Positions 11,566-23,622 of a DNA stretch of 64,000 nt are shown piece by piece. Source of the stretch: Valencia hispanica (Eukaryota; Chordata; Actinopteri; Cyprinodontiformes; Valenciidae); contig OY747702.1 of NCBI GenBank assembly GCA_963556495.2, forward strand, positions 21,092,403-21,156,402. Reading direction: 5' to 3'. The notes under the pieces were generated by a model. It saw only the letters and a program-made list of their open reading frames with translations. It did not search any database and was not told the origin of the DNA. Both the position numbers and the translations under genes were made by a program. The number at the start of each line of letters is the position of its first letter. Position 1 is the first letter of the stretch.

Positions 11566-14480
11566 TACCAGAGTCGCAAAAAGAAAAACACCATTTGAAA
11601 TCACAGAAAACGACAGATGTTTCTGCCATATCACTTCATGAAAACTGCGTTTACTGTGGCAATGCACATTCCCATATCAGGGGGCGTGGCCTAAGGATGA
11701 TATCTGACGTTAGGGGTGAGAGTTCTGTGACTGTTTATGTTGAAAAGCTAGCTTGTTCTGCAGATTTGGTATAGCAACTTAAAAAATGGAAAAAATTTAA
11801 TTTGGAAAGATGAATATATATAAAAACAATTTATATAGCTCTACTTTTTAATCCAGCCAGAATAGTAAACGCCATGAGATTAACACGAGACCTAATATGT
11901 GCTAATTGTTGATTCCAATTGTCTCTGCTTATACTGAAAAGTATAGGACACTTTTGAAGTCCACCTGTGGGGGAGATCTCTATTTGGCCCACCTATTTTA
12001 CATAAATTGAAAAGTAGCATTATTTGTTCACTGATCCAAGAAGTCTATAAATTATAACAGATGGGGTGTTTATAGAGCTGTTGACTGACGATTTGTTATA
12101 GATGAAGATGTCTAAAAAAAACTTTGTTTCTCCAGGGGGAGTCATTCTAAGAGTTGTTTTTTTTACAATACTTTAACTGATTGGAATGTTTGTATTGAAA
12201 TGACTTTCTTGTAAAGTGCCTTGAGATGACATCTGTGGTGCATCAGTGCTATGTAAATAAACTGAATTGAATTGAATTTAACTTTTATGTCTGCTCTGCT
12301 TTGCAGACTGTCTTCCTGATGGATTTTTTTAAACTTCAAGAAGATTTTGATGAAACTAAAATAACTTAGCTAGTTATCCAATAGCAGAATCAGAAGCTAA
12401 GTCTGTGGCAATAAAGCGCATTATGTAACCTTAAAAAAAACAAAAAACAAAACGCATCAAATCATCAAATTGAATAAAGCATTTATATTTGTAAATTCCG
12501 TAATAAGTTATCAAAATACCTAACTTCTAACAGTAAGTCTTAGGTGCATGGGTAAGAAACAGAAATAGGTTGGGGAAAGGATATGAAATTGGTGAATGAA
12601 TGAAGGGGTGAATTAACTCAAAGCCAAATAAATACAGAAAAGCCCTTTTATTTAATACAAATCAGGGTCTATGGTATAATTTGTATACTGTCCTTGAAGA
12701 TCTAAGGTTAACAGTAAAAATTGATAGAAGAAAAATAACTTTAATTACTGTACCTGAATGTGACACAGCACAGTTATAGGCTCCTGTTTCATGTCTGTTT
12801 GACAGTATAGTAAACTAGCCTTATGTTCTGTTGGCTGTGTTATTTAGCATTGTGAATCAACTAGCTTTAAATTATTTTGTTTTTTATCCACACTACTAGC
12901 ATTCACGCTTTTATGGTTCTCAGTATACTGGTATACATCACTAGCTGCTGTAAATGAACCTTTCCTCTCCTATTCATGGGCTCGTTAATGTTATGAGTGT
13001 ATAAAACTTTTACAATTTCTCCTAGCCACCACAGTAAAAACGTATGGCTCTTAAAAACATGCATACAGTATGTATATGGGTGTATATAATTAACTGGAAT
13101 GAATTTATTAAACTGAATATCTTTTTTACATAATTCTGCTCCTGTATTCCCTGTAATCGCAGGCAAAAGTGTGATCTTTATCCTCTACTGAGGCTGCATG
13201 TTGATGGAATGCTTTAGCAGACTCTCCATATTGAATTGGTGTGCAACACATTATGCTTTTAGAGCCCATCCAGACACAGAAAACATGCACGTTTTTCAGA
13301 GTGTCTGAGGCTTTTATTGTACTCTCAACTTTCCACCACTTCACTCTCTCTTTTTTCTCTCTCTACATAGGTAAATGAGACTCCAGGGACAAAAACATAC
13401 CCTAGCCAATACCGCTGCAGAGTTGCTGGTTTCCTGACACTTTTGTTTAGTATCTTTCACAACTTTTAAGCTCCATTGTTGCTATTGTTTACAAGGCTAA
13501 CATACAAGCTGAAAATATGGAGCAAGAGCGATTTAATAAAGCATATGACTTCCCCTAAAGGTCAGTATTACCATGGCATTAAGTTGAAAGGGGATTATTA
13601 TGATAATGTTAACCCCCCCTTCCACCCCACAGCAAATGCACCACAAGCCAGTAATTACACTCTCTCCAGAACACTATGAAAAAACAATCTGCAAAGCCTT
13701 TTGTATGCCTTGTTTCCATCATTAAAAAGCAACTAAGTTAAGTGGCTGCTCTGCAACATATGGCTGATTTGACTGTTCGTGCGTATATAGAAAATAATTT
13801 GGCTTTTGAAGACTTTGTCCATTGCTGCAAAGAAGTCAGTGCAGTCTAGATCTCTATTCCTTGTACTTGTTGCTGTAAACATGTTTGCTGAATGATATCA
13901 TGGAAGCTATATAAGCCACATGCAACCTGAGATAAGTCAGGACTGGCAAGTTGTGAGAGCTGTGCGCCCACACACATACGCAAAGCCTCTTAGTCACTCC
14001 AGCAAGAAAAACTGGAGCCCAAACACAAACACATCACAACAAATGCATCACCAAATATCAATACCATCGGCACACTTAAAGTATAAACACTGAATCTGTC
14101 AGCAAACGACACCGTTTGAAACACTTGATGTGAAGGTGGATTAGATTGTAAAAAAAAAAAAGAGAAAAGATGGGGGGGACACAATCTCTCTCTCTCTCTC
14201 TTTATGATTGTCATGGCAACCCACTTTGCACTCCAAACAGTACAGCCGAGCTGACAGAGAATTTAGTCATCTGACTCCTCTTCTCCTTCGTTCTGCTCTT
14301 CTCTCTATAAGAGCATCCACGCCTACAGCATAAGAAGAGCAATGCTATTATGGAGAGAAAAACTTTCAAAATGTCTCACGAGCCAGAAGACGAAGGTCTG
14401 AGTGAAAAGCCAAGCACTGCAAATTTCTGATAAGTCGCATTATTCCAGGTTGATCTAGTATGTTTATTATGTAAGAATAT
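11566..14480. other. Intron 11 segment without a recognised gene
   Basis: AT-rich. Holds the retroelement tail at 12175-12282. Short open frames at 12903-13344 and 13990-14214 have no recognisable domain. A CT-repeat run (14187-14202) lies just upstream of 14210. Nothing else seen. Confidence 0.55.
12175..12282 (+). repeat. 3-prime tail of an L2-like retroelement
   Basis: Contains AAAGTGCCTTGAGATGACAT, a GCTATGTAAATAAA stretch, then GAATTGAATTGAATT repeats, the standard 3-prime end of many teleost L2-type or related short elements. A second, better preserved copy is at 23465-23622. Confidence 0.7.
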
Positions 14481-14489
14481 ATGATCATT

Positions 14490-15620
14490 TTCATGCAGGG
14501 CCGGAGTGGGACACATTTTCAGCCCTGGGATTTCATGCCTTAGACCGGCCCACTTTAAATCCCAACCTATAATTTTTTTTGAATCGTGTAATTATAACTT
14601 GAGCCTAAATGTTTAGTCTACAATATCTCTTCTGTTCTGAACTCAACCTGGGTGTATAATGTCTTTTGTACTCTGATGGTAGACCAAATGTCGGGGTGGG
14701 TATAGCTCTTTTTCTGGGATGGGGCCAAGGGGACTACCTTGGGCTCCGTGGGGCTTGGTGGTGCTGCAGCCATGGGTAGACGTGCCAGAGCCTCCCTCCC
14801 TTGGTGGATCTTGGTGAACAGGGGTGCCTATTGGAGTCAGTGGGGGAGCTGGCATTTTTCCTCCAGTTCTTTCCATCCCCGGACACCTCTGTCCACCCGC
14901 TCCATCACTTCACCACTCATGTAGGGTCTTGGGGTGTGGGTAATGGGGTGCAGGGAGGGGTTTCCATCTCTGCCATCCCGTGGCGGCCTGGGTCCCATTT
15001 TTACTGTACAACTTAGGCACTCTCACTTATAACATTCTCCTGAGACACACGTGTAGGGAATTTGGGGTGGGCACACTTTTCAGCATCCGGAGGGGGTGCT
15101 GTTCAATCAGCTTCACCTCTGGTCCCAGTGCCCACTGTTAAACTGTATATAGAAACTTAGGGCTGGGGTGGGGGATCGGGAGGGGTGTGGCTTCCTTCCC
15201 CATATCCCACCCCTCTGTTTTAAATGCACATTATAACAACACACATCAACACCATACTCGAGGAGGGAGGCTAGGGGTCTTTCCACATCCCTGTTTGCTA
15301 TTGCCCATCAGGGGTTGGGGTACGGGAGGAGGACCAAGTGGTCTGGTTAGGGGTTTGGGCTATTGGCCTGCTTCGCGACTGAGGGGGCTTTGGCGGTCTG
15401 CTCTGGGGGCATGCCGGTTCATCCCTTGTGCCTGCCTGTTTGGGAATTGTTTGGTGGTAGCTGTCAGGTGGCTCTGTGGGGGTCGGGTCCGGCATCTCCA
15501 CTTGATCGTCTGCTCTGTATGTTTGGTGCTTGGTCGGTTCATTGGTAGGTTTGATTGGCCTTGGTTGGATGCTTGGTCTTTGTGCTCTGCGGTGTGCGGA
15601 ACTGAGATCTGAATCAATCA
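14490..15620. repeat. GC-rich, G-rich block of likely retroelement origin, unclassified
   Basis: Base composition jumps from the AT-rich intron to G-rich on the plus strand, with many GGGG runs. The start (GGGCCGGAGTGGGACACATT) and body resemble dispersed sequence I recall from fish genomes, perhaps the 3-prime region of a LINE. Overlapping open frames on both strands (for example 15187-15612 and 15298-15621) are explained by low stop-codon density and show no domain. Origin is inference. Confidence 0.4.
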
Positions 15621-16019
15621 CTCCTTACACCAGCTATTGAACACTCGTATGAAGAAACCTTATATGCACTAGCATACTTACACACACAATTCTTGAGCTG
15701 TGGTTACTACAACTAGATCTTGTAATAATTGGTACCATGGGCTCTTCAGTGTTGTACAGCTGTTGTATTTATATATCCATTTGTGGGTTGTGGTTGTATA
15801 ATTCTCAGTTCGCATTGCTTAGTTTGTCTTTTTCCCTCTCTCTGCCATCCTGCAAATGTAGAAGCAGATTAGGATGATTTCTTGTTTATTCTGTATTCCG
15901 CTTCCTCTTTTATATCTTAAATTATGTAAGAAACCCAGATCAGAAGACCCAATAATTAAACCAGACATTGTCAAAGAAGATAATTTATTTAGTCTTTGAA
16001 GTTAGCCAGCAAACGTTCT

Positions 16020-16515
16020 TAACTAGGATCGGTCTTCTGCAATTAGAGGGAGAAGGTTAGTGGCTGAGCAAGAGTCAGAGGAGTTACTGTATTATATCTG
16101 CAAGCCACTAACCTCCAGAGAAAGAGATCTAAGCTCCTCCAGATACAGCTCCACAAGGTGAGACCATAGGGTAACTGTTAGTGAAAACCAGCAACCCACA
16201 GTGCAGATCCAGGTCAGCAGAATCAGGGGTAAGGGAAGGGTGAGGTGTCCAATCCACATTCAAAAGGCAGGGTCAAGAGGGAGGCAAAGGTCTTCAACAA
16301 GAATTCCAGGAGAGATCAGGTATGGCAGGAACAAACGCTATAAATCAACAGCTCTAGGCTCAACATAATCTGGCAGGAAGCTTCTTGCTGGAAGGAGCTT
16401 ATATAGGTAGAGACAGGAGTGAGAAGCAGCAGGCAATAATTAAGCACAGGTGAACCTGATGAGTGTAATCAGTGGCAGCAACGGGTAACAAGGAACCAAC
16501 AGGTCTCAGGCTACA
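16020..16515. repeat. Possible LTR- or transposon-derived repeat
   Basis: Purine-rich phrases such as GGAGCTTATATAGG followed by ACAGGAGTGAGAAGCAGCAGG and a tail with AATTAAGCACAGGTG resemble dispersed fish repeats with a TATA-like box. No paired ends were identified, so the class is open. It runs up to the intact Tc1 element at 16529. Confidence 0.3.
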
Positions 16516-16528
16516 ACATTACAAATTA

Positions 16529-18107
16529 CACTCAACAAAAATATAAACGCAACACCTTTGTTTCTGCTCCCATTTTTCATGAGATGGACTTAAAGATCTA
16601 AAATTCATTCCAGATACACAATATTACCATTTCTCTCAAACATTGTTCACAAATCAGTCTAAATGTGTGATAGTGAGCACTTCTGCTTTGCTGAGATAAT
16701 CCATTCCACCTCACAGGTGTGCCACATCAAGATGCTGATCTGAAATCATGATTAGTGTACAGGTGTACCTTATACTGCTCACAATAAAAGGCCACCCTGT
16801 AATGTGCAGTTTTGTCTCACAGCAAAATGCCACAGATGCCACAAGCATTGTGGGAGCGTGCAATTGGCATGCTGACAGCAGGAATGTCAACCAGATCTGT
16901 TGCTCGTGCATTGAATGTTCATTTCTCCACCATAAGCCGTCTCCAAAGGCGTTTCAGAGAATATGGCAGTACATCCAACCGGCCTCACAACCGCAGACCA
17001 CGTGTAACCACACCAGCCCAGGACCTCCACATCCAGCAGGTTCACCTCCAAGATCGTCTGAGACCAGCCAGTCAGACAGCTGCTGAAACAATTGGTTTCC
17101 ATAACCAAACAATTTCTGCACAAACTGTCAGAAACCGTCTCAGGGAAGCTCAACTGCATGCTCGTCGTCCTCATCGGGGTCTTGACCTGACTCCAGCTCG
17201 TCGCCGTAACAGACTTGAGTGGGCAAATGCTCACATTCGATGGCGTCTGGCACGTTGGAGAGGTGTTCTCTTCACGGATGAATCTTGGTTTACATTGTTA
17301 AGGGCAGATGGCAGACAGCGTGTGTGGCGTCGTGTGGGTGAGTGCTTTGCTGATGTCAATGTTGTGGATCGAGTGGCCCATGGTGGTGGTGGGGTTATGG
17401 TATGGGCAGGCATCTGTTATGGACGAAGAACACAGGTGCATTTTATTGATGGCATTTTGAATGCACAAAGATACCGTGATGAGATCCTGAGGCCCATTGT
17501 TGTGCCATACATCCATGAACATCACCTCATGTTTCAGCAAGATAATGCACGGCCCCATGTTGCAAGGATCTGTGCACAATTCTTGGAAGCTGAAAATGTC
17601 CCAGTTCTTGCATGACCAGCATACTCACCGGACATGTCACCCAATGAGCATGTTTGGGATGTGCTTGACCGGCGTATACGGAGGAGTGAACCAACATTCC
17701 ACAGGCCACAATTGACAATCTGATAAACTCTATGCGAAGAAGATGTGTTGCACTGCATGAGGCAAATGGTGGTCACACCAGATACTGACCGGTTCTGAGT
17801 CCCCAGACCCCCAATAAAGCAAAAAACTGCACACTCCAGGGTGGCCTTTTATTGTGGGCAGTATTAGATACACCTGTGCACTAATCATGATGTCGGATCA
17901 GCATCTTGATGTGGCACACCTGTGAGGTGGGATGGATTATCTCAGCAAAGCAGAAGTGCTCACTATCACATATTTAGACTGATTTGTGAACAATGTTTGA
18001 GAGAAATGGTAATATTGTGTATCTGGAATGAATTTTAGATCTTTAAGTCCATCTCATGAAAAATGGGAGCAGAAACAAAGGTGTTGCGTTTATATTTTTG
18101 TTGAGTG
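16529..18107 (+). mobile_element. Complete Tc1-like transposon with long terminal inverted repeats
   Basis: Both ends are present. CACTCAACAAAAATATAAAC at the left is matched in inverse at the right, and target TA flanks both sides (16527-16528 and 18108-18109). The inverted repeats extend about 280 bases each side (through the CCACCTCACAGGTGTGCCAC segment and AAAAGGCCACCCTG), unusually long. Total length 1,579 bases. The two arms differ at only scattered sites, suggesting a fairly recent insertion. The enclosed transposase has few lesions (next entry). Confidence 0.95.
16812..17787 (+). pseudogene. Nearly intact Tc1 transposase with one stop and a C-terminal frameshift
   Basis: The main frame gives 267 residues. 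The N-terminal helix-turn-helix region includes ALWERAIGMLTAGMSTRSVA and the second domain LQRRFREYGSTSNRP. Catalytic motifs FTDESWF (Asp) and QQDNARPH (Asp) are intact. The frame ends at a TGA (17613-17615) where the family has a tryptophan codon. Reading through, SPDMSPNEHVW keeps the catalytic Glu but has Asn for the usual Ile. A shift at about 17690-17715 is needed to reach the normal end RRRCVALHEANGGHTRY. The start may be the ATG at 16827 rather than 16812. Confidence 0.92.
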
Positions 18108-18614
18108 TAACTCTCTTCCTCTTAACTTTTCCCCTACCTCTCTTTATCATCTTTCTTTTTTCCCCTTTATTTTCCATCTCCGTGTCCACTTGTGAAAGTA
18201 AATCTTTTGGGCTTCAACTTGGTACTCAGACACCAATTCTGAGTGCCAAACTGTCCGACTGGACATGTGGAAAGTATTTTAAAAAAGTGTTTACAGATAT
18301 CTGAACCCTTAAAAATTAAATAAAAGTATGAATAGCATTAAAACAACTTTTAAATTAAAGGGTGAAAATAAGTGTTGCACTTACTAATAACACTATCATT
18401 GTTCCTTTGCAAGGAAACAGTTCTAAGTTAGATTTCCCAAATAAGAAGATATCAGTTAAAGAGCAAATCTCCAACATTTTTTGTTACATCAGAATGTCCT
18501 TTTATGCTGTAACAAATATCAGGAATTTGATAATTATTATGAATAAAGAATACAAAATAAATTGCACTGCAGTCTGCAAATTTGTTATTCAATGTATATA
18601 ACATAACAACATAA

Positions 18615-18750
18615 CAGCCCTGTGATGGACTGGTGACCTGTCCACTGTGTACCCCGCTTCTCGCTCTGTGACTGCTGGAGGTAGGCACCAGCCTCCCCGC
18701 AACCCTGCATAGGATGGACGGGTAAAGAAAATGGATGAAGGGATGGATGA
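18615..18750 (+). repeat. 3-prime fragment of the teleost SINE-like repeat
   Basis: Begins CCCTGTGATGGACTGGTGAC and ends in GGATGGATGAATG-type tail, matching the 3-prime half of the repeat at 9866 and 40350. 5-prime truncated. Confidence 0.75.
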
Positions 18751-19128
18751 ATGTATAACATGACTTTCTTCTAAAGACACCTTTATCTTGTTTTCCCTCT
18801 GTATAACAGAAGATTCAGAGAAACATGTCCAACCCTCATTTGGCCCTTTTGAGTGGTTATATTGGATAATGCTCGCTAGTTCACAACAGCTCACCTGTTC
18901 ATTCCATACTGACAGGAGCAATCTTATCATCAGTAATGGCTTCTGGCTCTGGTTCTGACACTAAATCACATTTTTTAAATGGTTATAATTCTCTGCACAA
19001 ATATCCCCTTTTCACAAAGCCTTCTGAATCAGTTCAGGTCAGTTTCAATAATTTAGTACTAAATAATCTAGCATCTCAGGACACTTTTCATATACAGCAG
19101 GTCTACAGCACATTCTTAATTATATCAA

Positions 19129-19620
19129 AGAGGCTATATGCAACTTTTTCCCCAAAATAAACGTAAAAATAGCCTTTTTATTTGACCATTTATGACTCAA
19201 ACATCTCCTGATGAGCATACTGACACCTTGTCAGCTCACAGTGGGTGCACCTATAAGCCTGTATCCAATTTTTTCTATTTTCTGTCGGGTCCGGTTTTCC
19301 CGCGCTGTCTGCGGATGTGACGTCAAGCGTGTTCATGTTAAATGTTTAAGAACACTTTCCCACTACCGGTAGTCAGCACTCGCAAGCAGTTCAACGGATT
19401 GTGCAAATACACAGAAGAGACCAAGGACAACTTTGACACCAACAGTAACTCCATATAAGACTAAGAAAGTTAAACCCCTGACAAGTGCCCGAAAAAGATA
19501 GAAGATTGAGAGCGACCGGCACATGAGCGCGCGCTGCGACCAGAAAGGAAGAGCAGTTTTGTTTTTGGCCACATGGGGTCAGTCGCGAGTTTAAATTTCA
19601 GGAAATTGCATATAGCCCCT
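19129..19620. mobile_element. TTAA-flanked non-autonomous DNA element, copy A
   Basis: The terminal inverted repeats are about 20 bp: AGAGGCTATATGCAACTTTT at the left and AGGGGCTATATGCAATTTCC read inward from the right. It is flanked by TCAA (19125-19128) and TTAA (19621-19624), consistent with a TTAA target duplication with one change. Nearly the same sequence is found as copy B at 39297-39781. The interior has a decayed coding phrase (KTKKVKPLTSARKR, then a stop, then KIESDR). TTAA duplication suggests piggyBac-type mobilisation, but the ends are not classic piggyBac. Confidence 0.75.
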
Positions 19621-19862
19621 TTAATTCTAATAACATTTACTCAATGAGAAGTACTACCTGCTTACTGTGGACTTTTGGGCTCATGGCTGGTGCTTGGTGC
19701 TGGATTTTGCTTCTGAAAAGGGGCTACAAGACAGTTTTCCAGTTATGTGGCATTGCATCATAGCATTAGCTAAATTATATAACGCTATGATATGCCACAC
19801 AATTTGTTGAAATTATAATTAATTACGGTAGTTTACGGGCAAAGTTCAACATCTTGCCTTAC

Positions 19863-20016
19863 CTGTTTCTTCATCCTCATTTGACGTTTCAAACTGCGAA
19901 CTCATTTTAGTAAACGATTTGCCAATCTTTGCACATTTAGCAGAGTCTGTTTTCAGAGCCTTCCTCTTTTAGATTCTAGCCTTCTCTGTGCCGCCCTTGC
20001 TTTTTCTACTTTCCAT
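19863..20016 (-). pseudogene. Possible hAT-type transposase first-exon remnant
   Basis: On the minus strand an ATG at 20016 opens MESRKSKGGTEKARI, a TAA stop, then KRKALKTDSAKCAKIG and an acidic end. It finishes at a splice donor (ACAG/GTAAGG). Lysine-rich starts of this kind are common in hAT/ZMYM-like transposases. One stop and no catalytic domain; the family assignment is tentative. Confidence 0.35.
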
Positions 20017-20279
20017 CTTTTAAATACAACTGACCGACAATGTACTAACCTGTTAGGTCAGGTCGGGGAGCCTATGCAGACAGAGAGAGAAAAAAAAAAC
20101 GAGAGCTACGAGTGGAGGTAGAGGCGGCCGAGCAACAGCGGGAGCAGTGGATCAATCCAGGGTATGGCATGCCATTTGTGTAAACAGAAAAAGAGCAAGT
20201 AAACACGAGTCCATGTGCCCCAAACATCAGGCTGCCCCACCAAGAATAGTCCCGGTCCTCCCAATTAGCCACCCCAAGC

Positions 20280-23200
20280 CTGTTTTCATGGTATGATTAC
20301 CTTGAGTAAAAATGTGTCCAGCCAATGAAACAACAAGGAATATTATTATTGTTAACTGATTTTGAAAGTAGCCTATTATTTCTAAATTTTGCAATGATGT
20401 CTAGAGCTCCTGGCACACTCTCCAATTTCAAAAATCCTACAGGACTTAAACATTCAACTCTGTGTGTGAACATAACTCTTGTTACAATGTGCAGCAGAAG
20501 AGGACAGACTGTAATACCAACAGCATCAGATACATCCAGCACACATATCGGTTTATCAATAAATGTACAAGTTGTGGACGCTGTGCTAATTGGAAGAGTT
20601 GGACAGTGAAAATTGAGAGAGGAGGAGGGTAACAAGACAGCAGTAAAAACGCCCATGGCCATGCAAAAGAAGACGAGAATCAGATGTCGATTACAGCAAC
20701 AGTGAGACTACACAATTTTCTCCGAAAATATTTGACAGTGCTTAGTCACAGCTCTACATCGATGATCAGTGCATATGTCACACTGAATGACATAGACCAC
20801 TTGTTCGCTTAGTACATGGAAATGTAAGATTTGTTGGAGATGTGATGAGTCCAATTCTGGGACTTTTCTAGCTGCTATTTTGAGAAATAGTTCTTTAGTT
20901 TCTCAAGGATTATTTTTGCAACTTAAATTACCACATGTCTAACTGGTTCTTTGTCTTGCTCATGTTCAGTTAAGCTGCACGGTAAATAAGGATTGTTCTA
21001 ATAAATTAGTGTAGTGATGATGTTCTAATTGATTTCTTTAGCTTCATCATCTAATTTGGATTCTTGAACAGGCACAGCTAAAATACTCTCGACGGCTACA
21101 ATTTTGTTCTTGTGCAATATATTCTTCAATATATTCAAGACGCTGGAGTAGCAATATTGGTGAAGAAAACCACTAGGACAATACGAACCAGTCCAGTCAA
21201 GTCTACATAAGTGGGCATGTGCCAAAAACAAAAGAGCTTTTATATCCAAACAGAGCCGATATACCGCAACAAAAGCGGTATTTTGTTGTATATTTTTTTG
21301 TATACCGCAACAAAAGCATGAAAGAAGCTCTCACTTGGATTTTTCTTAAAAAGAACTAAAATTCAAAACAAGGTTTACAGCTTTGAAACCTTCATCATAC
21401 TGTTGTTTGAAGCAATAAAATAGCTTTTTCATCAATTTAACTAGCAAAATATTAAAAAGACTTTTCACTGTTTACCAGTCTCGTGCCAGGAAACTTGCTG
21501 CCGGTTTTCTAGCGAATGCTCAAGAATGCAATGGCAACAGTATTGCTGTAATTTAAACCTATTTCCAATTCCTAATTAATTTAAATGAATACCAAAGGGG
21601 GACTGATGATTCTGAAATAGTACTGCATATTACAATATTAGACTGTTTTTTAACTATAATGATTATTTAGAACTTTAAAACTAATAATATTTCTTTATTA
21701 ACAGGAATTTAGTTCTTTTAACTTGCAAAGTTCTCATTTTATGATTTTTTTCCCTAAATTCTTAATCCCGACACAAAATTAATACTATATCAAGATAGCA
21801 CCATAGTAAAAGTTATTTATAGTAGTTGAATACTATTGATCATCAGGGAAATAAAATTTGTTTCTCTCTGTTTTACACCTTGAAAAGTGATTTTAGTGGA
21901 TAATTAGCTATGTTATTTACCTCAGCAGGCTGTATTTTGCTGACACACATGGTAAATGGACTGAACTTTTCCAGTCATACTGACCACTCAAAGCAGGTTA
22001 CACTGGAGTCACATTCACCCATTTGCACTCACAAACGCGCACACATTCAGACACCAATAGAGGGCTCGGTAGGCAACCGTGACAAGAAGAAGTTGGAATT
22101 GAACCTACGACATTCTGATTGCAAGACAACTACTTTACCTACTGAGTCACAGTTGCCCCACCCATGCTAACTTTTGCTGCCAAATAACCTTTTTTTTTTA
22201 TAAAGACAAAGATCTCAGGGTTTTTCCTCCTTTAGCCATAATACACAATTAACTGACTGCAACAGACATAGTTTTGTGGTATAAATTGAAACTAGAAACC
22301 AGCTTAAACTTACTCACATACTAATATATATGAAACCCTAAAAATCTTAGAGAAAATCCTGTCTGTGCAACCGTATGGACAGAAAATAACCCTCTGGAGG
22401 ATATATATCTTTGTCTGTGTACAAAGCATGACTCTCCACTGAGCACCTCACTGGTTTCTACAAGTGATAGTGCATGCATGTGTGATCAAAAGTTGCCTTC
22501 ATGCGATCTCCAGATAAATAAAACATAAGTTCTTCCGTGGAGTAAACCAAATCATCTCTTTATGAATAAATCATCTTTCTTACACAAATTCCCCTAACTG
22601 CTTTAATGCAGCGCACCAACTCTTCAATTATGTAACTCAGAGGCATGTAATTCTTTCTGGTTTCTTATTGGTTTACACAATAATAGAAGCATCAACATGG
22701 CGTGATACCTAACAGATCCCTGAACAAGATCAATAATTTCCTTGATCACGACAATTCATGAGAGCCTGAAAGCTTGATTGGCAGCCAACCAGCTGCCTCC
22801 TTCTGATTATACAAAACAGCAGACAATACCGCAGTTTTAAAGCCCAAAGCGATGAGACACCACTAAAGACTCAAGAGAATTTTCCCATCCAAAGGCAGTA
22901 TTCTCTGTAAGAAGAAAATAATTGGCATCTGAAAATAAATGGAGTAAAATAAAAAAAGTTTAAAATTGTACAAAATAAAGAATAAACTATGAAAAGGTTT
23001 CTAATACATAACAATTATACCTCAATCCAAACACTGACCAAGAAATAAATAATAAATATAAAACTGTAGCATTCATAATCAAGCACCAGTTAAGCCAGGT
23101 TGCTATGGTTTTTTTTGGACGGGTAAAAAAATTATCTAGCCGAAGCATTGTAACTTAGTCACAATATTTATCCCAAATATGCACCAATGCAACAGAATCG

Positions 23201-23460
23201 ATATAAGTGCTTGAAGGCACTCATGCATTGTGTATTGAGCATTTAACGTTTATCCCCAGATCATTAAGAGAAAAAGAATTGACAGGAGGGTGAGGGTACT
23301 ACCAGAAACTGTAAATCCTGCATGAAAATCTTGGATCATCAGAGAATGGTCTAGAAAAAAGAAAAGAAATGCAGCAACAAGTGTATGGATTCAGATGTGG
23401 ATGTAAAAGCTGAGAGGAGAAAAGGTAGACTACTTGAAGATGATTGAAAGGGAACATTAC
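20280..23460. other. Intron 11 segment without a recognised gene
   Basis: AT-rich sequence containing the repeat at 21948-22165. Frames at 20297-20662 and 20325-20609 overlap on opposite strands and lack domains. Direct repeats of TATACCGCAACAAAAGC occur at 21261 and 21301. No RNA gene or exon seen. Confidence 0.5.
21948..22165. repeat. Teleost dispersed repeat fragment
   Basis: Starts ATGGTAAATGGACTGAACTT and continues with ACTCAAAGCAGGTTACACTG and TTGAACCTACGACATTCTGA, then an ACTGAGTCACAGTTGCCCC end. This matches a repeat I recall as frequent in fish (the family usually reads GGATCGAACC and GAGCCACAGCCGCCCC there). Partial and diverged. Confidence 0.55.
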
Positions 23461-23464
23461 GCCA

Positions 23465-23622
23465 ATGACTGACCCAATCTGCTGGGATTCCTTAAATAGG
23501 AAACTTTTTAACTGATTGGAATGTTTGTATAAATGTATTGAAATGACTTCTTGTTAAGTGCCTTGAGATGACATCTGTTGTGAATTGGCGCTATATAAAT
23601 AAACTGAATTGAATTGAACATT
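23465..23622 (+). repeat. L2-like or SINE retroelement 3-prime end
   Basis: Contains AATCTGCTGGGATTCCTTAA, GTGCCTTGAGATGACATCTG and GGCGCTATATAAATAAACTG, then GAATTGAATTGAA repeats. Close relative of the copy at 12175-12282; its first block is shared with 42680-42710. Confidence 0.7.

Noticed and set aside
14187..14202. CT repeat as a splice polypyrimidine tract of an extra exon
   Set aside because: No coding sequence with a matching phase follows on either strand.
15187..15621. Overlapping 141- and 107-codon frames on opposite strands
   Set aside because: They lie in a G-rich block with few stop codons, have repetitive composition and no domain; the block itself looks repeat-derived.
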